From: Nocardioides marmorisolisilvae | GTDB taxonomy: Bacteria > Actinomycetota > Actinomycetes > Propionibacteriales > Nocardioidaceae | Reading direction: 5' to 3' | Assembly (NCBI RefSeq): GCF_031656915.1 | Contig: NZ_CP134227.1 | Location: forward strand, 2,294,001 to 2,358,000 | DNA length: 64,000 bases | Shown: in pieces, positions 58,845 to 64,000 of the stretch | How positions within the stretch are numbered: position 1 is the stretch's first letter | How the letters are laid out: every line of letters begins with the position of its first letter | The notes under the pieces: model-generated | What the model saw: the letters and a program-made list of their open reading frames with translations, nothing else | Told to the model about the DNA's origin: nothing | Database searches by the model: none | Position numbers and translations under genes: made by a program

Positions 58845-59710
58845 TCACCACAGATGACCAGCTGGTCGCGGCGGAGACCTACGAGGAAGCCGCAGCCATT
58901 CTGGCGACACACCGCGACGATGCCAGGATCCTGGCCGGTGGGCAGTCGCTGGCCCTCCTCATGCGGCTGGGCTTCGCCTCGCCTCAGGTGCTGGTCAGCC
59001 TGCGCCGATGCCCCGATGTCACTGCGCTGGCCACCGGGCCGAACGAGGCGACAGTAGGCGCGCGCGTCACGGTCGCGGCCATCGCGGAGAGTCGGCTGCG
59101 TGCCGCCGCGCCGGTGGTCGCGTCCGCTGCTGGCCAGATCGCCTCCCCACACGTTCGCAACGTAGGGACGCTGGTGGGCAACCTCTGCCATGCAGACCCC
59201 GGCAACGACATGGCAGCGCCGCTGCTGTGCCATGACGCGATCGCGATCGTCGCCTCCAGCCGGGGCGAACGCCACCTCCGGCTCGAGGAACTCCTGGCCA
59301 GCCCATTCGTGTTGTCGCTGGATGACGACGAGTTCGTACGCGGATGCCGGATCCCACGGCTGGACGGATGGCGAGGCTCCTATCGCAAGGTCGTGTGGCG
59401 CGGCGCCGACCATCCGGTGACCGCGGCCGCAGTGACCTTGCGGATCGTGGCGGGGGTCGTCGAAGACGTCCGGGTCTCGGTGGGTGCCTGCGTCGCGGTC
59501 CCGAGGAGGCTCCCGCAGCTCGAGGCCGATCTGCGTGGACTCGAGGTCGACGCATCGCCGGACCTGTATCCGATGGTGAGCGATCACCTCGCCGGCGTCG
59601 ACATGCTCGAGGAATCTGAGATCTCCGCTGCCTACCGCTCCAGGGCTACGGCGGCCGCCATCCACGACGCCGTCGCGGACTGCACGAGAGTTGGGAGGCA
59701 CCACCGATGA
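58841..59710 (+). CDS. Molybdenum hydroxylase FAD-binding subunit (CoxM/XdhB type)
   Basis: A 289-residue subunit that carries FAD between the Fe-S subunit and the electron acceptor. Typical elements are ILAGGQSLALLMRLGFASPQ, VTVAAIAESRLRAAAPVVAS and SPHVRNVGTLVGNLCHADPG, followed by the C-terminal CO_deh_flav_C domain. Its ATG overlaps the amidohydrolase stop. With the two following genes it forms the standard medium, small and large subunit set in the CoxM-S-L order. Confidence 0.92.
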   Translation: MITTDDQLVAAETYEEAAAILATHRDDARILAGGQSLALLMRLGFASPQVLVSLRRCPDVTALATGPNEATVGARVTVAAIAESRLRAAAPVVASAAGQIASPHVRNVGTLVGNLCHADPGNDMAAPLLCHDAIAIVASSRGERHLRLEELLASPFVLSLDDDEFVRGCRIPRLDGWRGSYRKVVWRGADHPVTAAAVTLRIVAGVVEDVRVSVGACVAVPRRLPQLEADLRGLEVDASPDLYPMVSDHLAGVDMLEESEISAAYRSRATAAAIHDAVADCTRVGRHHR

Positions 59711-60165
59711 CGTTCGAGCTGAAGGTCAACGGACGAGTCCACGTGGTCTCGTCCTCCCCGTTCAGCACGCTGGCCGAGGTCCTGCGCGAGGACTGCGGGC
59801 TGACCGGCACCAAGATCGGCTGCGGTGTCGGCTACTGCGGTGCCTGCACGGTGCTGCTCGACGGCGAGCCGGTCCACGCCTGCTGCATGATCGCGGGTGA
59901 CTGCGTCGACGCCGTCATCACGACCATCGAAGGCGCCCGCGAGGAGCCGGAGGGCGCCGAGGTCATCTCCGCGTGCGCGCGGCTCGGAGCCGTCCAATGC
60001 GGCTTCTGCACCGCGGGGTTCGTGATGTCGGCCGTTGGGATGCCGGACGCTGCCTGCAGATCTCGGGCGTCCGTCCGCGACTACCTCGTCGGGAACATCT
60101 GCCGATGCACCGGCTATGCCAAACTCATCGATGCCGTGTACGAGGCCAAGCAGGTGGCACCGTGA
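59707..60165 (+). CDS. Molybdenum hydroxylase [2Fe-2S] subunit (CoxS type)
   Basis: A 152-residue electron-transfer subunit with both clusters: the ferredoxin-type site GCGVGYCGACTVLLDG (Cys-x4-Cys-x2-Cys, then a later Cys in VHACCM) and the helical C-terminal site VQCGFCTAGFV plus NICRCTGYAKLIDAV. The usual T.EGL segment is present as TIEGAREE. Coupled by ATGA to the FAD subunit gene and by GTGA to the large subunit gene. Confidence 0.93.
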   Translation: MTFELKVNGRVHVVSSSPFSTLAEVLREDCGLTGTKIGCGVGYCGACTVLLDGEPVHACCMIAGDCVDAVITTIEGAREEPEGAEVISACARLGAVQCGFCTAGFVMSAVGMPDAACRSRASVRDYLVGNICRCTGYAKLIDAVYEAKQVAP

Positions 60166-62396
60166 CGGGCACCGGCGTCGTCGGCCGCCGATTCAGCCGA
60201 CCCGATGCACTCGCCAAGGCCAGTGGCCGCGTCGACTACCTGTCCGACACGCGGGTTCCGGGCATGCTCGAGGCCGCTGTGGTGCGCTCACCGTTCCCAC
60301 GGGCACGGGTGATCTCGGTGGACACCTCCGAGGCACTCGCCGTCCCCGGTGTCGTCGCCGTCGTCCGTGCCGAGGATCTGGGCCTGGTCCATCCGGTACG
60401 GCCGTTCCCGGAGTCGCCGCAGGTCCAAGGCGTGCTCACCGACAGTCCGATGTTCGTCGGGGACGCCGTCGCTGCCGTGGTGGCGCAGACTCGTCGTGCG
60501 GCGCAGGACGCGGCGGCCCTGGTCTTCGTCGACTATGAAGAGCTGCGGCCGATCCTCGACCCCGAGGAGTCGCTGCGAGCGGAGGACCAACTGTTCCCGC
60601 AGGCATCCGGCAACCTCGCCGGTCCACGCAGTGACTTCGAGCGTGGCGACTTCGACGGCGCGCTCGCTCGAGCCTCACGTGTCTTCGTTCACGAGTTCGA
60701 GACCCAGCGCCAGTGCGCCTCCACGATCGAGCCTATGGGGTGCATCTGCACCTGGCATGCCGACGGCCGAATCGATGTGGTCACCCACCTCGACAACATC
60801 TTCCACATGCGCGAGCAGCTGGCCGAGGTCCTCGGAGTCGACGAGTCGACGGTGGTCGTCACGCCGCCGGAGGCGCTCGGCGCCACCTTTGGACTGAAGA
60901 ACTCCCTCATTCCCAGCCTAGAGCCACTGTGCGCCTTGCTGTCGCGTCACACCGGCCACCCGGTCCGACTCCTGCTGACACCGGAGGAGAGCATGACCAC
61001 GACGGTGACCCGTCATCCCGCTCGGATCAAGCTGACCACGGGTGTCGCCGAGGATGGAGCGCTACTCGCCCGAGGGGCCGAGGTACTGCTCGACTCGGGT
61101 GCTTACGGCTTCGGCTACATCGTGATCAACAGCATGGCTGGCAAGTGGGCCACGCTCTACCACACGGAAAACCTTCGGTTCCGCGGAGCAGCGGTCTACA
61201 CCAACCAGGTTCCCTGCGGTGCCTACCGCGGGGTGGGGACGGCGCAGATCCACTTCGCCATGGAATCGCAGATCGACGAGATCGCCCGCGAGCTCGGCGT
61301 CGACCCGATCGAGTATCGAATGCGACACGCGATCCGTCCCGGCGACCTCCTGCCCGGCGGGACACCGGTTCGAGCGCTGGGGCTCGAGGAGTGCGTGGCC
61401 CGCGGCAAGGAGGCCATCGGCTGGAACACGCCGATCCCTCATTCCGACGGACGCTTCGCACGCGGCCGAGGCATGGCACTCGGGCTTCATCACGCCGGAT
61501 TCACGAACCTCATTCCCGGGCTGATCGAGCGGTCAATCTGTCGCGCCCGCCTGATCGACGGCGGTCGGCGCATCGCCGTGCACATTGCCGCGGTGGACAA
61601 GGGCCAAGGCGCCATCGGCACCATGATGGCCGTCGCGGCGCAGACACTGCACTGTGAGCTGGACGGCATCGTCGTCGACCCAGTCGACACCTCAGCGCCG
61701 TACGACGCGCTAGGGGCAGAGGCGAGCCGCAGCACCTATGTCCAGGGTCGAGCCGTGCAGGGCGCGTGCACCGAGCTCCAGGACGCGATCGTGGGAGCTG
61801 CGGCTCGCCGGCTCGGTATCCCCGTTGGGGGGTTGACCGTCGAGGACGGCTGGGTGGTGGCCGGAGACGATCGCCTCCTTGCCTTTGCCGACGTGGCCGA
61901 GGACCTGGTCGACGTCGTGGTGGAGCACGAGTACACGCCCACCGACCTGGATCCCCTGCCCGTGGTCGCGGCCGACTTCTGCGAGGTGGAGGTCGACCGT
62001 CTGACCGGTGTGGTCCGCGTGCTGCGCTTCGTCGCCGTACAGGACGCCGGAAAGGTCATCAACGTGCTCGGGGCCGAGGGCCAGATCGAGGGCGGGGTCC
62101 ACCACGGGTTGGGCTACGCCCTCACCGAGACGCTCGAGATCGAGGACGGCCAGCCGATGAACGGCAACTTCGCCGGCTATCGGGTCCTGATGGCACCGGA
62201 CATGCCGGAGATCGAGCCGATCCTCGTCGAGACCGTGGACGAGGAAGCCGGGCCGTTCGGGGCCAAGGGACTCGGGACCGGTGTCATTCCCGCAGTTGCC
62301 GCCGCAGCGGCCAACGCGATCCGCGACGCCCTCGGGGTGCGACCGCTCAGGGTGCCGATCACCCCGGCACGTGTCATCGAACTCCTGGACGGCTGA
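60162..62396 (+). CDS. Molybdenum hydroxylase large subunit lacking the usual catalytic Glu
   Basis: A 744-residue molybdopterin-cytosine-dinucleotide subunit of the xanthine oxidase family, the site of substrate hydroxylation. The N-terminal a/b-hammerhead domain starts VGRRFSRPDALAKASGRVDY; cofactor loops include TFGLKNSLIPSLEPL, CGAYRGVGTAQIHFAMESQI and AVDKGQGAIGTMMAVAAQTL. The C-terminal segment that normally reads GAKGVGE carries the catalytic base Glu; here it is GPFGAKGLGTGVIPA with Thr706 (codon ACC at 62277-62279). The rest of the fold seems complete, so this is a divergent, not decayed, enzyme. Substrate unknown; neighbours suggest a nitrogen heterocycle or amide. GTG start. Confidence 0.88.
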   Translation: MTGTGVVGRRFSRPDALAKASGRVDYLSDTRVPGMLEAAVVRSPFPRARVISVDTSEALAVPGVVAVVRAEDLGLVHPVRPFPESPQVQGVLTDSPMFVGDAVAAVVAQTRRAAQDAAALVFVDYEELRPILDPEESLRAEDQLFPQASGNLAGPRSDFERGDFDGALARASRVFVHEFETQRQCASTIEPMGCICTWHADGRIDVVTHLDNIFHMREQLAEVLGVDESTVVVTPPEALGATFGLKNSLIPSLEPLCALLSRHTGHPVRLLLTPEESMTTTVTRHPARIKLTTGVAEDGALLARGAEVLLDSGAYGFGYIVINSMAGKWATLYHTENLRFRGAAVYTNQVPCGAYRGVGTAQIHFAMESQIDEIARELGVDPIEYRMRHAIRPGDLLPGGTPVRALGLEECVARGKEAIGWNTPIPHSDGRFARGRGMALGLHHAGFTNLIPGLIERSICRARLIDGGRRIAVHIAAVDKGQGAIGTMMAVAAQTLHCELDGIVVDPVDTSAPYDALGAEASRSTYVQGRAVQGACTELQDAIVGAAARRLGIPVGGLTVEDGWVVAGDDRLLAFADVAEDLVDVVVEHEYTPTDLDPLPVVAADFCEVEVDRLTGVVRVLRFVAVQDAGKVINVLGAEGQIEGGVHHGLGYALTETLEIEDGQPMNGNFAGYRVLMAPDMPEIEPILVETVDEEAGPFGAKGLGTGVIPAVAAAAANAIRDALGVRPLRVPITPARVIELLDG

Positions 62397-62464
62397 ACCG
62401 CCCTCGCCTGGCAAACCTGGCGAACGAAAACACAACAGCAGCACCGATGAGAGGAACTGGCGCA

Positions 62465-62953
62465 ATGTCAGACAAGAACAAGGTCAGCACGACGGCCGAT
62501 GAGTCGGTCGACTACCAGGCGAAGGACCGCGAGGCGGTCTTCGAAGTGCACAACCGCTACATGGTCGCCAACACCGAGGTCGACACCGCCAAGTTGGCTG
62601 AGGTTTGGGACGCCACACCGACGAACGTCTACTTCAACCTGACCGGTCACAACTATCGGGGACTCGAGCACTGGTCCAAGTTGTGGCACTACTACCAGCC
62701 GCGGCTCAACATGCTGATGCCGTGGATCTCCTGGGATCACAACATCTGGGTCGAAGGCGACGTTGCCTGGCTGACCTGCCTGCGTCTGAGCCAGGCGCAG
62801 TGGGTCGGCGAAGGCAGCCGTGGCCCGGTCGACCAGTCACTGCCGACCGTGTCGCGAGCGACCGAGATCTACAAGCGCGTGGACGGTGAATGGAAGGCGG
62901 TGCACGTGCACTACTCACCCGCAGCGCTCAGCCCCCGTCCCGGAAATGTCTGA
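62465..62953 (+). CDS. NTF2-fold (SnoaL-like) protein, second copy in operon
   Basis: A 162-residue protein. After a 25-residue polar lead come DREAVFEVHNRYMVANTEVD, LAEVWDATPTNVYFNLTGHN, the aromatic-rich HWSKLWHYYQPRLNMLMPWI and the closing strands VDGEWKAVHVHYSP. The pattern fits an NTF2-like cone with an aromatic pocket for a ring-shaped ligand. It lies 68 bases after the large subunit gene with AGAGGAAC as ribosome site. It may be an isomerase, hydrolase or binding accessory for the same pathway. Confidence 0.75.
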   Translation: MSDKNKVSTTADESVDYQAKDREAVFEVHNRYMVANTEVDTAKLAEVWDATPTNVYFNLTGHNYRGLEHWSKLWHYYQPRLNMLMPWISWDHNIWVEGDVAWLTCLRLSQAQWVGEGSRGPVDQSLPTVSRATEIYKRVDGEWKAVHVHYSPAALSPRPGNV

Positions 62954-62983
62954 GACAACCTTCCTTCCACCTAGGAGAACCCG

Positions 62984-64000
62984 ATGAGAGTACGAAACCT
63001 TACGGCCGCAGTTGCGGTCACAGGAATGTTGCTCGCCACCACCGCTTGCGGCGGGGGAGCGAGCAGTTCCGGCGAGGTCACGGTCGGCGCCGTCCTCACC
63101 CTGACGGGCGTTGGCGCCGACTTCGGTCAGGCTCAACGAGCAGCGCTCGAGATGGGCGTTGCCGATGAAGAGAAGAAGACGGGCACGAAGGTCAACCTGG
63201 TCGTCGAGGACAGTGGCGAGTCGAACACGGTCGCGCTGAGTGCGCTGTCCTCAGTGCTGAGCAAGCGGCCCGCAATCGTCTACGGCCCCTTCCTCGGCAC
63301 CCAGGTCCTTGCGATGACACCGAAGGTGGAGCAGGCCAAGGTCCCCTTGCTGGTCACCTCGGGGACCAAGTCCATCACCGAGGGCGCGGCTACCTCGCAG
63401 ATCTTCCGCTGGTACGCCAGCACGGCGTTGTCGGAGCCGGCAACGGCGGCGTATCTCGACGCGAAGCTGCACATCAAGGCCGCCGCGATCCTCTACGACA
63501 CCACCGCCTACGGGCAAGACGGCCTCGGGCTGGTCCGCGGCCAGCTCGAAAAGGACGGCGTGAAGGTCCTCACGACACAGGCGGTCAATCCGACCGACAC
63601 GGACGTCTCCGGCCAGGTCCACAGCATCCTTGCCACCAAGCCGGACGCGATCTTCGTGCAGCTCATCGGTGGCGCCTCGGGCGCGGTGGCGCTGAAGGCG
63701 CTCACCGCCCAGGGCAACCACGCCCCCGTCATCTGGGGATCAGGGATCACCTCGCACTCCCTGCTCGACCTGATCGATGACCAGGACGTCAACGGCGTCT
63801 ACGGCAACCAGCTGAAGGTGATCACGGCGCAGACGGCCAAGGGTGAGATCGGCGACTTCCTCCAGCGGTACAAGAAGAAGACGAATCGCGAGGGCGATGC
63901 CTTCGCACTCGCCGCCTACGACGCCGGCCGGTTCATCGTGCAGTCGGTTGCCGACGGAGTCGACACGCCCCAGAAGTGGGACGAGCATCTCAAGTCGACC
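62984..64000 (+). CDS. Liv-type ABC importer substrate-binding lipoprotein, 3' end outside window
   Basis: The first 339 codons of a Peripla_BP_6 binding protein; the frame is still open at the window edge. A lipoprotein signal (AAVAVTGMLLATTAC, Cys near residue 22) is followed by the domain start VTVGAVLTLTGVGADFGQAQ and YGPFLGTQVLAMTPKVEQAK. It follows the catabolic genes by 30 bases with TAGGAGA before the ATG. Permease and ATPase genes presumably come next. It would import the compound attacked by the molybdenum hydroxylase and amidohydrolases. Confidence 0.9.
   Translation, partial: MRVRNLTAAVAVTGMLLATTACGGGASSSGEVTVGAVLTLTGVGADFGQAQRAALEMGVADEEKKTGTKVNLVVEDSGESNTVALSALSSVLSKRPAIVYGPFLGTQVLAMTPKVEQAKVPLLVTSGTKSITEGAATSQIFRWYASTALSEPATAAYLDAKLHIKAAAILYDTTAYGQDGLGLVRGQLEKDGVKVLTTQAVNPTDTDVSGQVHSILATKPDAIFVQLIGGASGAVALKALTAQGNHAPVIWGSGITSHSLLDLIDDQDVNGVYGNQLKVITAQTAKGEIGDFLQRYKKKTNREGDAFALAAYDAGRFIVQSVADGVDTPQKWDEHLKST

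Overview
This 64 kb window is high-GC DNA with frequent GTG starts, many 1-8 base start/stop overlaps, an HspR-type heat-shock regulator and actinobacterial-style insertion sequences. It looks like accessory catabolic territory from an actinomycete (Actinomycetota). A Nocardioides-like host is my guess, not something the sequence proves. There are no rRNA genes and no intact tRNA. The window reads as catabolic islands separated by decayed mobile DNA.

Region A (1-3151): the tail of a nitrilase-family hydrolase, then wreckage. An IS256 remnant, one intact and one frameshifted tyrosine recombinase, a fragment of a third recombinase and a second IS256 remnant lie here.

Region B (3543-26143): two facing acyl-CoA catabolic operons, each with a complete branched-chain-amino-acid-type (Liv) ABC importer. 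The plus-strand operon runs TetR, importer (binding protein, two permeases, two ATPases), enoyl-CoA hydratase and ADP-forming acyl-CoA synthetase. The minus-strand operon runs importer, CoA-transferase, two hot-dog hydratases, AtuA, a small unknown protein, acyl-CoA dehydrogenase, MaoC hydratase, FadR-like GntR and a DECR2-like dienoyl-CoA reductase. Together they suggest uptake, CoA activation and beta-oxidation of an unsaturated or branched (terpenoid-like) carboxylate. A frameshifted IS256 element lies where they converge.

Region C (26192-27843): an IS1595-type element with a perfect 8-bp target duplication has landed in the end of a mazF toxin gene; a small antitoxin gene precedes mazF.

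Region D (28313-41811): the most interesting part, a bacterial microcompartment (BMC) locus. A minimal shell (one hexamer, one pentamer and one tandem-domain trimer protein) is co-transcribed with a CoA-acylating aldehyde dehydrogenase, an opine-type dehydrogenase, a malate dehydrogenase carrying an extra N-terminal segment, and a glutamine-synthetase-like ligase. Next to it are a sarcosine-oxidase-like flavoenzyme, a split glutamate-synthase trio like N-methylglutamate synthase, RidA, an APC permease and a GntR regulator. CGTATACG-type palindromes stand in front of four divergent or separate promoters. The logic suggests amine capture as a gamma-glutamylamide, transfer to an N-alkylglutamate, oxidation to an aldehyde, and aldehyde handling inside the shell.

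Region E (41812-51793): a tRNA 3'-end remnant, a DUF4365-like nuclease-fold protein, a large conserved protein of unknown function, a truncated IS630 transposase, a cluster of four 22-bp repeats, an intact IS256-type element, and a small heat-shock island (HspR, broken J-domain gene, Hsp20).

Region F (51794-64000): an RpiR-controlled operon with CoxG, a flavin monooxygenase-like protein, amidase, a DUF1116 protein, a D-aminoacylase-like amidohydrolase, a three-subunit molybdenum hydroxylase whose large subunit lacks the usual catalytic Glu, two NTF2-fold proteins and a Liv-type binding protein cut by the window edge. This looks like catabolism of a nitrogen-containing ring or amide compound.
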